Both the position numbers and the translations under genes were made by a program. Below, in pieces: positions 32,876 to 45,515 of a stretch of DNA of 64,000 bases. Origin of the DNA: Pelomyxa schiedti (taxonomy: Eukaryota > Evosea > Pelobiontida > Pelomyxidae). Positions within the stretch are counted from its first letter, which is position 1. Each line of letters opens with the position of its first letter. The notes below the pieces were generated by a model. It was not told the origin of the DNA, ran no database searches, and was given only the letters and a program-made list of their open reading frames with translations. The stretch spans positions 20,798 through 84,797 of the forward strand of contig JAHLWZ010000225.1 of assembly GCA_020536535.1 (NCBI GenBank), written 5' to 3'.

Positions 32876-35800
32876 ATGTCGTCTGAGTATCAACCGCCCT
32901 CACATCTGTAGTTATTCTCACTATTTTGAACTCAGACCTCAAAGTGGAGCCACTGTCGACGTGCCCGAAAATGACGCGAGTAAGCCAACCCATAACTTCT
33001 TTTTTTCCTCCCCTCCCTTACATTCAAGCACTCGTGCCTATTTATATTTCGCAATGCTGTTAATAGTATTATCACTTTCACTTCTGACAAGCAGCAATAA
33101 AAGCTAGAGGTAAATGGAACGTAGGGGGCACTGCCAACCCCTCTACCGTTGCAGCTCGTAGACGTTCAGTACAAGCACATCAACCTCCTGCTGTCCTTTT
33201 TAATGCTGGAGGGCACAGAGGCACACCTGCTACACCTGCAGAAAGTCCTCCTGTTGTGAAGAAAAAAGTTGAACTGGCATCTATTGAAGTTGCCATTAAG
33301 GTTGCCTCTGTTAATTTCGTGCTTTAACACTGATTAGGACTTGGATCAACTCCAGCATAATCTCACTCAATTTTATCAAGCCACCAGAAAACAATTGAGT
33401 AGCCAACAATGTACTGACATTTTTTTAAAATCTGTATATGCCATTGATTTCCCTTTAGCTTGGATTGAGGAAGCAGGAAATGCCGCCAGATGGGCTTCTG
33501 ATTTGTCAGCAGACTCCTCTAAGAGTGAATACTTCCCCACAACAACCGACATAAGTATGACCCCTATTTTTTCCTTTTTTCTTTTCTCACTGTGAATAGC
33601 ATCCACTTTTATAGAGGCAGCCAATACTGCCAAACAATTCCATGCGAATTTTCTACCCCGTTTGGTATTTTCTCATGAATTTTCTCTATCTGTAACTCGT
33701 GTATAGAAGGTGTCGCTCAGTGAGCTTGGTGCAATGGAAACTTTTTCTGCTAAGAATATACAATTGCACAAAGTACTTCCTACGTCTTCTTTTTTTTTTT
33801 TTTTCGTTGTGGCATCATACAACACGACCAGAGCAACACCCCCACTCCCGCTTCCTTTATTGAGATGTTTTAGGCAATGTGGCAAGGAGTGCAACTTCCC
33901 AAAGACACATATGAAACTGCTAATGCAAAATTGTTGGCGGCCCAAAAAAAGGGAAAGTCTGTTGATTTAGCAAAACTTGCCGAGGTACAGAGCACTTATA
34001 AACTAGTGAGATTAACAGGGGGAACAAAATATTTTTAGGCACAACAAGAGCGTGAAACATCTTATGCTGCTTATTCAAAGAGTTATGATGAGGTGTACGA
34101 TGAAGGACTGGGCTTAGCTAACAGGCATGTTTTGGTTCCCATTTCCTAGTAGTCATACACAGTAGGACTATTGCCACGGCCTTAATCCAACTGTGCAATA
34201 ACTTTGATGGTTTCCTTGATTCCCTTAAAAAGTTACTCTCTTTTCTTCACTTCTTTTGGCTTAGTACCGCAGTTCTGTCCAAGCTATGGAGGAAATTAAA
34301 TCCCAAATTCAAATATGGAGACAACTAGCAAAGGAGGTTTGATACACCTGCAACTTATCATACTTACTGTAGAAGAAACTTGCCGAAGTCTCACACAAAC
34401 CTCCTGAGGAAACTATACTCCCAAAGATTCCCAGGGAGGAGGTCTCTAATGTAGACGTATCTTGGCAACGATTTATAACAAAAGAAAAAGAATACTGTGA
34501 ATCATTGAAGACAATCAATCAAGTTCACAGAAATCCTTTACTCCTTTTTTTTTACCTGAGCTTTAGAATTACCTTGCAAATATTCTGAAGGATGGCTCCC
34601 TCTTCAGTGAGATCACCAAAGAGCAAGTGGGTATCATTTTTTGCAATGTTCGTCATATCATGGATTTCCATACAGCCCTTGTGATTGGGCTATCATCACC
34701 AAACCCTGCTTCCGTTTTTATGGAAGAACTGGTGAGATTTAATGCTGGTAATTATTCTCTAATTTGTGCATCAGCCCAAACTGTGCGAATTATATGCCGG
34801 ATACATATCAAACTTTGTGGATGCACAGCACACACTTAGCACATGTCAGTCTTCATCAAAAGTCTTCTCCCGAGTTATCAAGGTTTGTTTTTTTTTAACA
34901 AAAATGTTGTATTCCCTACTCCCCTCTGTTGTGTAAATTGTTCATATGCAAATAAGTCAAAACTTTGCAGGAATTGGATGGGAAGAGCCTCAAGGGTGAC
35001 CTTCGTACACTACTTTCTGCTCCACTCACCCGTGTCCGAGATTATTATTTGTTTTTTGAGGTTTTTCTTCTTTCCCTCTTCAACTTAGATTTAATGTCGA
35101 AAGAATTACTCAACGGAAATCGGCGAAACGGACCCCATTCTGCAAGGCGTTGAAACACTGCACGAACTTTCTGAGCTGGCTGACATGGCAAGATTCACTC
35201 ATCAGGTAGCCAAGTGCACTGTTAAATGTGATCTACCTATCCTTCTAGACAGCTCTAGTATCAAGTAATGTAATTGGATGGCCTGATGCGTACCCAGTAC
35301 CTCCAGGAAGACGATTCATCATGCAAGCCTCCCTTGTCTCAAAGGAGCATGGTGCTGTTCGAGTTATGCTTTTCAGGTTGGGTAAATAACAACTTGTCGC
35401 TCTAACAAAGTGCAGTGATATTCTTGTGATTTCAAAGCAAGTTACGGTAAAATCCAGCATAAAACTTCATTTCATCACTTCGACGCCACTACAAACGCTG
35501 TCAATAAAAGAAATTCCTGACATTTCTGCATGTGAGTACCGTTTTATTTCCTATCTCTTATTTTTTCCATTTTCCAGCAATGCACTACTGTCTTCAAATC
35601 GCAGACCCTCAAACATTGATGCAGTTTGCTACAGAAAATGATGTAATAAGACAAGAAATTATAACTCAAACAAGTAAGGCAAGGGCAAAGGGTCTTCAAA
35701 AGAAAGGTGCTCCACAAATTTTTTCTTTCCATCTAACTTTCGATAGTGTTTCACGTCACTTTAAAAGAATTGATGACCACAAAAAGGGAAGAAGGAAGAG

Positions 35801-37775
35801 ATGTACCCTCTCTCGTGGAGTCAGCTGTCTCTTATCTAGAGCAAACCGGTTAGCCAGAGTTTTTCTATTGTTATTTTGTAAAAGAAATAGCTTTATCTGT
35901 GGAGGGTCTATTTCGTGTATCAGGAGATGCAAACCAAATTGAGAAGTTGCAAACAAAAGTAGAAGAAGAAGGCTAGGATCCTTTGTTTATATTTTTAGTA
36001 ATCTTTTCTTTCTTGCTTTTTTCCCTTTCAGAAATTGCGCTTTCTTTTGAGGGAATGGACCCCCACCTTGTCTCTGGAATCCTTAAGAGATTCATACGTT
36101 GTCTTCCAGAACCTGTGCTTACCTACGCGATGCAGCCCGATTTTATAAGATGCGGAGGTAATTATTAGCTGGGCTATACTCAAAATGACCAGTATTTTCT
36201 AGAGGAAACTGATGTAGACCTGCGTGTGAAACAGCTTAGTCAACTTGTGACTGCTCTCCCAACAGAACACAAGAATATATTGCAATACTTGACGAAGTTT
36301 TTCTATGCTATTTCCTTGAATGAAAGCGAAAACAAAATGAACGCCAAAAACCTAGCAATTGTATTTGCACCCCATTTCCTCAGAAGCAAGGTGACACAGA
36401 AAATATGATTCTAAATTTTTACATTTCATTCCAGACTGTTGAGGATTTCCGAATTACTAGTGGCGCATCCTTTATTGTTGTACAAACACTCATTGATTAT
36501 TACCCGACTATCTTCCAGGTTATTCTGCATGATTCATACCTTATTACCCTCACTTTACCCAGAACATAGAGAACCAACGGAACGATGCCTCCAAACGCAT
36601 GAAGGGTGCGATATTGAGACGGTTTGTGGCATTTATTACTTCCATTACAGTAATGGGGATAAAGTTCTGTAACCAAGGTTGGGGATATGTCAGAGTTTCA
36701 AGATGTTGAAAGTCCCAAAGACGATTCAGGTTAGTAATCCATTTGTGTAGTGGGATTCTTATTCCTTAGGTCTCATTCTCAGTTTGTCTGAGATCGTGAA
36801 ACAGGGGTTCCTCTCAAAAAAAGGGAGCCAGAGGCGGAATTGGACGAACAGGTGGTTTGTACTGAAGAAGAACTACTTGTATTATTTCAAAACCAACAAA
36901 GTAATACACATTCTGAGCTGTACTTTATTTAATGTTCCTAGGACCGAGTTCCCAAAGGTGTTATCAACATTCAGGGATGTGATGTTAGACAAGGAGAGAG
37001 TGCCAATAAACAATACAGCTTCAACCTCACTGCTTCCGATGGCCGCATTTACATAATCGCAACGCAGACAAATGATGATTGCTTGGCCTGGGTGAAAGCC
37101 ATCATTTCGTGTTCACAGTCAACAGCAACACCTTCAGTACCAATACCCGCTTCAACAACACCTATGATATCCTTCACTCCACCCTTATCAACAACACCCT
37201 CGACACCCCCAACCACAGCCACTGTCTCTGTGTCAAGCTCACCTACTCCACCAATCCCATCCACCACACCTGTAAATAACAATGCATCCAACACACCACC
37301 ACTGCCTCACCACAATGCGGATAGTGGCGGTGATACCACCGACGCTACCACAGCGAAACCTAAGCCTGTGATCATATCCTCAGGTAACAGCAGCCTTAGA
37401 GTTGCACCCGTCAAACCGCCACACCCCATATCCAGCATCAGCTTCACCGCACTCCTACACAAAGAGGATTCGCAAACCTCACACAGCACCGGCTCTGACA
37501 GTGATAGGCAGGCTAGGCCAAAACCACCATCACCAAACACACAACAAGCATCAACTCCCCAAACACCACACAGCACACCGGCATCCGCCACAACTGCAGC
37601 GCCGGCTCTGCCTCCCCGCAACTCGACACCCACACCACCACCACCGCAATCACAACCACAAACAACCACCGCCCAACTAGAGTTATCCTCATCAACTACA
37701 TCATCACCACTCAGCTCGAGAGGGCCAATACCCTCCAAGGCGCTGCCCAAATGGCCACCAACATCTTCTTCTTAG
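32876..37775 (+). CDS. Mixed RhoGEF-RhoGAP with PH domains
   Basis: Many exons from ATG 32876 (MSSEYQPPSHLPQSG) to TAG 37773-37775. Order: a Ser/Thr head (exon at 33095); a helical region with BAR/F-BAR character (33341-34420; FIEAANTAKQFHANFLPRL, DTYETANAKLLAAQKKG); a DH domain (34450-35215; SWQRFITKEKEYCESL, LLSAPLTRVRDY, VETLHELSELADMARF); a PH domain (35255-35695; RRFIMQASLVSKEHGA, MLFSDILVISKQV); a RhoGAP domain (35750-36525) with the arginine finger in EGLFRVSGDANQIEKL and KMNAKNLAIVFAPHFLRSK; a second PH (36784-37100; QGFLSKKGSQRRNWTNRWF); and a Pro/Ser/Thr-rich tail. DH exchanges and GAP hydrolyses nucleotide on Rho GTPases, so one protein can turn a GTPase on and another off at a curved membrane. 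The BAR call is the least certain part. Confidence 0.87.
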
Positions 37776-37985
37776 ACACTCAGCTTCACTGTAACCTGTG
37801 AAGGTGTGACCATAAGAGGCAAAAGTTCCTCATCGAAAAATGTTTCTTTGGAAGCCCACAAAACACTGTATTGGCCAATAGGTTCTTTTGTCCCCCGCCA
37901 ATCGCCAATGCAACCTTTGAAATTGATTCGAATGCTGATCAATTTCGGGGAACCAGGCAAGACTTACAAAAGTTGAATCAAACAA

Positions 37986-40011
37986 ATGGACGGCTTGACG
38001 GATGGATGTGTGATGGTTGCGTGTTGTGTCGCTGTTACGGCGGTAAAGGTGCTTCTGATGATGCCTTCTTAGTGCGTAATTTTTTGCAGCTAGTAACAGA
38101 GACTGACCTTTGTTTTTTTTTTTTTTTTTGTTCGATGTCGTTCAGCCGTAGCACGGATTTTGAAGTTCACCGTAACTGGATGGCGGTTACTTATAATCAC
38201 CCTGTATCAGAATGGTACTATGTGGACCAACCTTCTCCTTGGACTTTGGATTACCCGCCTCTATTTGCTTACTTTGAGTGGGCTTTGTCATTTCTGGCGA
38301 GAGTGATTGACCCTTTGCTTGTTACTGAGCGGTCCCCAACAGAAGCTGAAGAAGATATCTTGGAGCACAAACTTAGTATTGTTGGATTTATGAGATTTTC
38401 TGTGATTGCTACGGACAGTGTTCTGTTGCTAGCCTTGTATTGGTGACTCTATTTTATTCCTTCTGTTTCACTGCTCAGTGGTCATAGGTTCTCCAAGACT
38501 CTCTACCAACATCACAAGCAAAAACCAACAGTTTGGAGCCCTTCTTTGGTTGTATTTGCTTTGGTCGCTCTCAACCCTGGATTACTGATCGTGGATCGTA
38601 TTTCTCTCACAGCTGGATGAACTGAAACTTTACAAAATTCTAGATGTACACTTTCAGTACAATGGACTACTTTTTGGAATTCTTATTGCAGCTTTTGCTG
38701 CTGCAGCAAGTGGTAGAGATCTCCTGTGCGCACTTTTGTTTTCGATCCTGTTGAATTTCAAGCATATATTTATTTACATGGCCCCTGCTTTCTTCATCTA
38801 CTTGCTTCGGCACTATTGCTTTACTCAAAATATTACAGGTGAAACCCATTCAATTATCTTGAGATCTCAATTCTTTATCTATATATAATTCTCATTGTTG
38901 TCATAGTATTCATCCCTTGATGAAAGGTTTGAGATCATTGAAGTTTTTGAACCTCATCTCGCTTGGCGGAGTTGTGTCTTCAACCTTTATTGCATCCTTT
39001 TCAATGTTTTTGTGGGACTTACCACAAGTTTTGAGGCGACTTTTCCCTTGGGGAAGGGGACTTTGCCACGCTTACTGGTAAACATTCTTCTGATTTGCAA
39101 TTACTATTTTCTGATGATTGCCCATAGGGCTCCTAACTTTTGGGCTCTTTACAATATCGCTGACAAAATTCTTAAAATCAGTGGGTGTTGGCTTTATGAC
39201 ATCCAGATCTAATTGTCATCGTAGTTTACAGTAAAATGGGCCTAGCAGTCGTGAACACTACAGCACTCATGACAAGTGGAACAGTAGGCACTGAACAACA
39301 ATTGCACTCAGTTCTTCTTTCCCCAACTCCAATGATAACACTTACTCTGACGTGCATAGCTCTTGCTGTATGGCCTCTCACTTTGTCCTCCTCACTGATC
39401 TCTTAAGATACCGATGGTCAAGTTGTGGAGGAACCCAACTCCCACCCAACTTGTCATGGCAAGTGCACAGTGCTCTTTGTGCTTCTTTGTTTTTGGCTGG
39501 CACGTTCATGAAAAGGCCATTCTGATGGCAGTCATCCCTCTATGGTGTGCCTTGCTATCTTGTAATCAACTAACTTCATTTGGTTAGTTTGATTTCGCTC
39601 ACAAATGCGAAGTACTTCCGACTGCATTTTGTTTTATCAGTAGTCGGGCACTACTCTTTATTTCCCTTGCTATTCACGCCAATGGGTAAATAACCGACGC
39701 CTATTGAAAACTTTACCTTTTCCCAGAGGGCCCTCTCAAATGGGCTTTACTGATTTTCCATTCTCTATTGGCATACAACCTCATGCCATCCTTCAGGTTG
39801 GTGGGGTTTCTGTTTTGCTTCTAACTAACGCCTCCAAAGATTGAAGGTCATGGACCTGTTTGCTGTTTTTGGCATTTTCGCTGTCCAGTTTATGATTTTG
39901 GCACTTTCATTCTTTGGGTCTAACTCACTCCCTTTCCTCCCTCTTATGCTGGTATCTGGCTACTGTGCAATTGTTGTTGTGAGTTGCTTTGCCGCCTCAC
40001 TTTGCCTGTGA
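37986..40011 (+). CDS. ALG8: ALG8 alpha-1,3-glucosyltransferase
   Basis: First exon 37986-38071 (MDGLTDGCVMVACC, an N-terminal membrane helix) splices over a T-rich intron to 38146, completing YRSTDFEVHRNWMAVTYNHP. This is the luminal loop of the ALG6/ALG8 family, followed by EWYYVDQPSPWTLDYPPLFAY. The choice of ALG8 over ALG6 rests on [20 protein letters not shown], which has the H-V-H-F-Q-Y-N-G form of ALG8. The enzyme adds the second glucose from Dol-P-Glc to the dolichol-linked N-glycan in the ER. About ten short exons follow, with repeated membrane helices, ending in LPLMLVSGYCAIVVVSCF and TGA 40009-40011. Some central exons (38880-39800) are given only as part of the range. Confidence 0.9.
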
Positions 40012-40185
40012 TCCTTCTGGTTTTGGGACAATAGCACCTCAACACATTTTCACAGTGTGATGTAACAGAATTATCCCCAAAAACCGAGGCCAGTTTCTTT
40101 TTGTGTGAGTCACACTAGGTTAGTTTATCAATGAGATTTGCAGATCATTTTCCTTTTCTCATAAGAAAAAACAACAACGATTTAA

Positions 40186-41054
40186 ATGAGCCAAACAGAG
40201 GCCATTGCCAATGTGATAGTGTCACCCAACACACTGTGGATGATATCAGTGATGGTATCACTGCTTCCCCTGTTTGCACGGGCCTATTTGTGGATGAAGC
40301 CTGACAGGAGGACATCATCACTTCTGCCTCAGCACCTCAGTCCTGGCTCATCCCCATTGTCACTGTCCTCAGAATCATCAGAATACGGTAGGGATGAGAG
40401 GGGACTGAAGACTGGGAACAATAACAATAATGATGGGAGCGGTGGGTGCGGGGCGGAGTCGTGCGTGAGAGGCGTGATGAGGATTCTGGCCGGCAGGATT
40501 CCGTTGGTCCCAGAGTGGGCGAAAAAGTCAGTGTTTGAGTTGGTGTTGGTGTCACAGGGGGGTGTAACCAATAGAAGGCAGGGTGGGGGCCTGAGGGGTT
40601 GTGTGCAGAGGATAATCACACCAATGAGGTGCCTGGGAGTTATCTTCCTGCTCATTGGAGTGCTTTGCGCTTTCTCGGCAGAGGGTCTATTTTCGGATCA
40701 TGGGTTCACTCCGGAGCACGGTTCGTGTTTCGACCGATTCTTTTTCATTGTGTTGCTTTGGGTTTTTGTCGATCTAACGTATTGTATTGCTGTTGTTTAG
40801 GGGATACTGTGAAGTCGTTGATTGTGGAGGGAATATATCAGTACACCAGGAATCCAATATATGTTGGGGCCATCTGTGCAGACTTGGGCCTTGGCTTCGT
40901 AATCGATACGCCCTTTGTGATTCTTTACTCAGTTGGCTACTGGGCTTACCTAGAGTTCTATGTGATTCCCATAGAGGAGAAAGTTCTCACACTTGTCTTT
41001 GGAGATCAGTACAAGCAATATGTTGCCACCACCAGCAGATGGTTGTTTTTCTAA
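40186..41054 (+). CDS. ICMT/PEMT-type membrane methyltransferase
   Basis: Two exons (40186-40720 and 40801-41054) join over an 80-bp intron to give 262 residues; the donor at 40721 is chosen because it keeps frame. The C-terminal half has the family signature: EGIYQYTRNPIYVGAICADL, then IPIEEKVLTLVFGDQYKQY. This R-N-P and E-E-x-x-L...F-G-x-x-Y pattern is shared by isoprenylcysteine carboxyl methyltransferases and phospholipid N-methyltransferases, which bind SAM and work in membranes. The N-terminal part has one helix (TLWMISVMVSLLPLFARAYL) and a Ser/Gly/Asn-rich insert not typical of ICMT. Substrate (prenyl-Cys, phospholipid or other) is undecided. Confidence 0.75.
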
Positions 41055-41201
41055 AAACGTTAATTTAATTTTGGTTCGGTTGACATTGTCACCACTCCCC
41101 TGCCCTTTTTCGAAAGCCCCCCCCCCAAGAAAAGCGCATTTTTTTAAAAACAAAGGCTTCTTCTTTAGACCCTTTTCTGCGTTTTTGTCTGGTGAAGGCG
41201 G

Positions 41202-41509
41202 ATGGCAACAACGTGCGACGGTGCGAGTGCTACGACAACGACACCGGGAGGTGAACCGCGTGCCAAGCTGATGCTCATCAAAGGCGGCACGGTGGTGACC
41301 GACGACCAGGTGGTTCTTGCTGATGTGCTGGTGTCCAATGGCCGTGTGGCGGCCGTTATTCCCGTTGCTTTGCAGACGCCACACGAAGTGCCACACGGCG
41401 TGCAGGTGGTGGACGCGACGTCGATGCTGGTGTTTTGCGGCGGCGTGGATCCACATGTGCACTTGGAGTATCCTCAGGGTCCAAATAAGGTCTGCGCCGT
41501 GCTTGCACT

Positions 41510-41547
<38 letters not shown>

Positions 41548-43185
41548 ACATTTTGTATTGTGGAGGGCGAATACTGTGTTTATGAAATGACTTTATTGGG
41601 ATTATGTGCGTCTAACACTTGGTGGTGGGAAGATTTACAGCTGTGATGACTTCCACACTGGGAGTGTGGCTGCTGCTCTTGGAGGGACCACTTTCTTCAT
41701 AGACTTTGTGGAAGCCAAGCAGGGTGAGACTTTAGCACAGGCACTTCAGGCTCGCTCCGCGGCGGCAGCCCAGAAGAGTGTCCTAGATTTCTCTTTTCAT
41801 ATGACATTCAATCGTGTGGATCAACAAACACTGAGTGAAGTTCCAGACATAATCAAAGCTGGTGTGCCACTTTGGTAGACGTCTATGAGTGCCTCATCCC
41901 TTCCAGGTGTGTCTTCATGGAAAATTTATACTGCATACGATGGAATTCGATTGCGTGACAACGAGTTTCTAATTGCTTTGGACACACTACGCGCTTGTGG
42001 CGGGCTTCCTATTGTTCATGCAGAGAACCATGACCTTATAATGCACAGACTTGCCCAATACAAGTCAATGACTCCGCCTGTGTCTCCTGTCTACCATCCA
42101 CTTACAAGGCCTGTTGAAGTGCGTCCCAACAAATAACTCTGATTATTTACGGTGATTTGTAGGGAGAAGTTGAGGCTACCACAAGGGCACTTCTTCTTGC
42201 TGAATCTGCTAAAGTTGGGGCTGGGATACACATCGTCCATGTGAGTGCGGCTCGAGCCATACCAGTTATTCGGTACAAGAATTTGGCCATTTCTCTTCAC
42301 TAAAGGGATAAAGACGCCAGCAGTGGCTTGTAGGGTCTCCTTTGGGACCTGTGACGGGAGAAGTCTGTGCACACCACCTTGTTCTTGATGACTCGAAGTA
42401 TAAACTTCCGCCTAAGGAGGCAGCGAATTTCGTTTGTGCTCCTCCCATCCGGGCCGAAACTGATGTCAAGTGAGTTTCAACTTCTTGTGTTCCATTTTTA
42501 CACTCCTTTATGTAGAGGTATGTGGGACGCACTTGCTGAAGGGACCCTCGGATTTGTTGTTACTGATCATTGTCCATTCACTTCACAACAGAGACTGGGT
42601 CAACGCAGGACACCTGAATTTCGTTGGAACTATGCAACAGGTCTCACAGCATAAATGCATTCACTTCATAGTTATGCAACCAACAGGTGAAAAAGTGCCG
42701 TCACCTGCTGAGGAACCCTGGTCCGAAAGCATGCCCTCATTCTTCCAGATGCCCGGTGGTGTAGCAGGGATAGAGACAAGAGTAGCTCTGACTTATCACT
42801 ATGCAGTCAATGTCAACAAGTTTCCATTGCCCCATTTCGTGCGTTTGATAAGGTAATGTCTCTGTACCACACTATGACTAACCATGGGCCATGCAGTACA
42901 ATGGCAGCCAAGCGCTTTGGAGTGTACCCCAAAAAAGGTAGCCTCCAAGAAGGCGCCGACGCCGATATTGTAATATTCGACCCCAACAAGACTGTAACGA
43001 TAACACACGGAGGCCTCCACCAGAACTGTGACCATACTCCATTCGAAGGCATACAAGTGCAAGGCTGGGTTGACAGTGTCATCGTTGGCGGGGAGCTAGC
43101 AGTCTCCCACGGCCACGTCACGGAGTCCTTCGTCAATCATCGCGGATCCTTTATCCCAAGGCCCATTGCTTCTTCCTCTTCATAG
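41202..43185 (+). CDS. Dihydropyrimidinase-like amidohydrolase
   Basis: Multi-exon gene from ATG 41202 to TAG 43183-43185. Core residues of the D-hydantoinase/dihydropyrimidinase family are seen in order: the H-x-H metal pair in CGGVDPHVHLEYP, SCDDFHTGSVAAALGGTT after the first intron, the carboxylated-lysine site in SSWKIYTAYDG, His ligands in IVHAENHDLIMHRLAQY and GIHIVHVSAA, and the Asp in VVTDHCPF. The C-terminal beta sandwich reads GSLQEGADADIVIFDPNKTV. The enzyme opens dihydrouracil/dihydrothymine or hydantoin rings in pyrimidine breakdown. All metal ligands are kept, which argues against a non-enzymatic CRMP-type relative. The first intron carries a 29-T run. Confidence 0.92.
41512..41540 (+). 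repeat. 29-bp poly-T tract in an intron
   Basis: Uninterrupted T run inside the first intron of the dihydropyrimidinase-like gene, 22 bp after its donor at 41490. A second run of 28 T lies at 45488-45515. Confidence 0.9.
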
Positions 43186-43350
43186 TCAGCCACAACAAAA
43201 AAAAGCGAAGTGCACTCTTCTCGCCGCCTGTGGGTTTCATTTCGGTTTTTTCTTTTTTTATTCATCAAAGCTGGAGACCGAAGTGATACCGTTTCGAAAC
43301 CCCGGCATCAACTCGTCCTTGTTTGTGTGTGAGTAGCAATTACAAGTAAA

Positions 43351-44504
43351 ATGGAGGAGCACAAGTATATACTTTTTGGCGAGACCGTTTGTTCCATGGT
43401 AACTTAGTAACCACACAACGTAACAGCAAATTTGAGTGTGTCAGTTCCTGATACTTTATTGAGGGAAGCATTTGGGCAGTTTGGTCTACTCCATAGTGTG
43501 AAGATCTTCCCACCCAAGGATCCTGCAAGTAAGACTGTCTAACTTCGTTGGTGCCTTAAATGAAGACTAAAACGTAAATTTTTAGATGCTCAGACACAAT
43601 ATGCAAGTATAAAGTTTTACTCTGTGAAGGCAGCAAGACGCAGTTTGATGCTGAATGGTATTCCCTTTAGAGGCAAAGGCATTAATGTAGGCAACTAAAG
43701 GTGGCCTTTGCGGTATTGATTTACATGGTACAGGTACAATTGGCATCTGACCGAGGTAAAGATAAAGGATACCGCGATGCAACTTTGTCCATGGGTAAAG
43801 GAATAGAACTTTGCAACCACTACGTGGGCTTTGCAAATTGGAGCTCAACCATATGTGAAATTGCTGAAAAGTCAGAGATTCTGGATTCTGGAAAAATATC
43901 GTACCCTAATAAAATCTGCATTGAGTACACTAATTCGCATCTACAGAAGTTTTTCGCACTGCTCAATAAGGGTTGAATTTCTCCCTCTGGTTGTACCAGA
44001 GAACTGTCCTCTGCACGTGATTGGCAAAGGTATTGGAAGATATGTAGCTAAGAACAGGTATTGACCGGTAATATTCCATCAATTCTGCTGACCGGAATTC
44101 AACAACCAGGCCACTTGCTGTGTCAATGTCCCGGAAGTTTGCAGTCTCATCAGCTAGGAAGAATGCACTGTCAAAAGTGATGATTTTAATTCTATCTACT
44201 GGAAAGGTACCTCTCAGTTTTGTTCCCTTATACCAAACAGAAATACACACACTATAGACCTGTATCCCCCAATAGCTAAATACTACTACAACCCCCATCC
44301 CAATCAAACCAAACCCCCAACAAAATTCCCATAATCAACATTCACTAGGTTGCCATTGTTTGTTCACCCGGGCACGAAGCAGTGAGAATTGATGCCTCAG
44401 AGCCACTCGTTGTCAATGACGACTCATATGACGAGAGAGAGGGCGACGACGACGAGGAAGGCAGCTACTCCCTAGGAACTCACGACGACAACACCTCCCA
44501 CTAA
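43351..44504 (+). CDS. RDM1-like RRM protein (Rad52-motif family)
   Basis: Short exons from ATG 43351 (MEEHKYILFGETVCS) to TAA 44502-44504. The N-terminal exons form an RRM: LREAFGQFGLLHSVKIFPP, then YASIKFYSVKAARRS and LNGIPFRGKGIN. What follows matches vertebrate RDM1 in order: GIELCNHYVGFANWSSTI, LPLVVPENCPLHVIGKGIG, SMSRKFAVSSARKNAL, then VMILILSTGK spliced to VAIVCSPGHEAVRID. RDM1 is a nuclear RNA/DNA-binding protein with a motif shared with RAD52, linked to cisplatin response. The C-terminus is acidic (REGDDDEEG). The match of two separate regions beyond the RRM makes chance unlikely. Exact borders of the middle exons are provisional. Confidence 0.78.
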
Positions 44505-44843
44505 ACAAATCAAAGAAAAGCAGAGGACCCTCTGAAACAGTCTCACCTGAACCTGGGGAGATTGGCCTCAGGCCCAGAGACTGCGCCTGTGGGTTTGGAA
44601 CTCATGGGTGTGGTTCTACCAAATCAATTGAATTGGCTGGCACACCTCAACGCAATTCACCGTCAAAGCGCCATGAGAAAGAACGGGGAACTAATCCAAA
44701 AAAAAAAAAATTACATGGCGTTTCCGAAACATCAACAATTACCGCCAGATATGAAGGAGAAGAAAAACCCAAATCTTGGAAAAACCAACACCTTGTGCAC
44801 AACACAAAAAAAAAAAAAATAAACCGCAGCAAAGTGGTTGTCT
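44505..44843. other. Intergenic stretch, no supported gene
   Basis: About 340 bp with poly-A runs (44698-44710, 44806-44819) just upstream of the secreted-protein start. An 86-codon ORF here is Lys/Asn-rich low-complexity translation and has no motif. Confidence 0.45.
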
Positions 44844-45483
44844 ATGTCGGGCCGTGTGCTTGCGTGGGTTGCTGTTTGTTTGTCAATCTTCTTTACCGCC
44901 GAGATCTCGGCGCAGTCGTATTGTGGCCCGGATGTTACGACTTGGTTTGGGCGACAGCTCGACCTGTTCTCGTCCGGCGTCGACGGGGGCGTCACGGCGG
45001 GAGTTGCAGTTTTTGACGCTCTGCTGTCGAATCAGAGCGACTCGGGGTCGTTCTTGGCTCAGCTGGTGGCTTCTTCCGTGGGCTCCGGTGCAATGGCGAG
45101 TTGCCCAGACTCTGGGTCTTTGTGCAGTGGAACCATGACTATTTGCGGCGGCTGCTTCGACGCCCTCACGGCGTCGCTGGTGGCGTTCGGCTACGTGGCA
45201 TCTCGCTCCTCTGGAACCAGCCTGTGGGGCGCTGTGCACGAAAGGGCCATCTGGGCTCAATCCCACGCATCGGCTGTGCTGGTTGGCATGTATCTGAGAG
45301 GCAAAGGGCCGACGGGCCTGGAGGCAAACCGGGACGCCATGTGCTCGGTGATGAACGGCCAGAGGGGAAATATCCTGAGGTCTATGCTGTTCAGTGGCAT
45401 GCAGGGAGATGCTTATGCCCAAGATGTCATTTGGTCTAGTATGAGCGGTGGCACGACTGACATTGAGGCCTGGCAGTCGGAAA

Positions 45484-45515
<32 letters not shown>

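Noticed and set aside
43963-44307. Minus-strand ORF of 114 codons
   Set aside because: It overlaps antisense the RDM1-like exons, which have matching splice sites and a family match in order.
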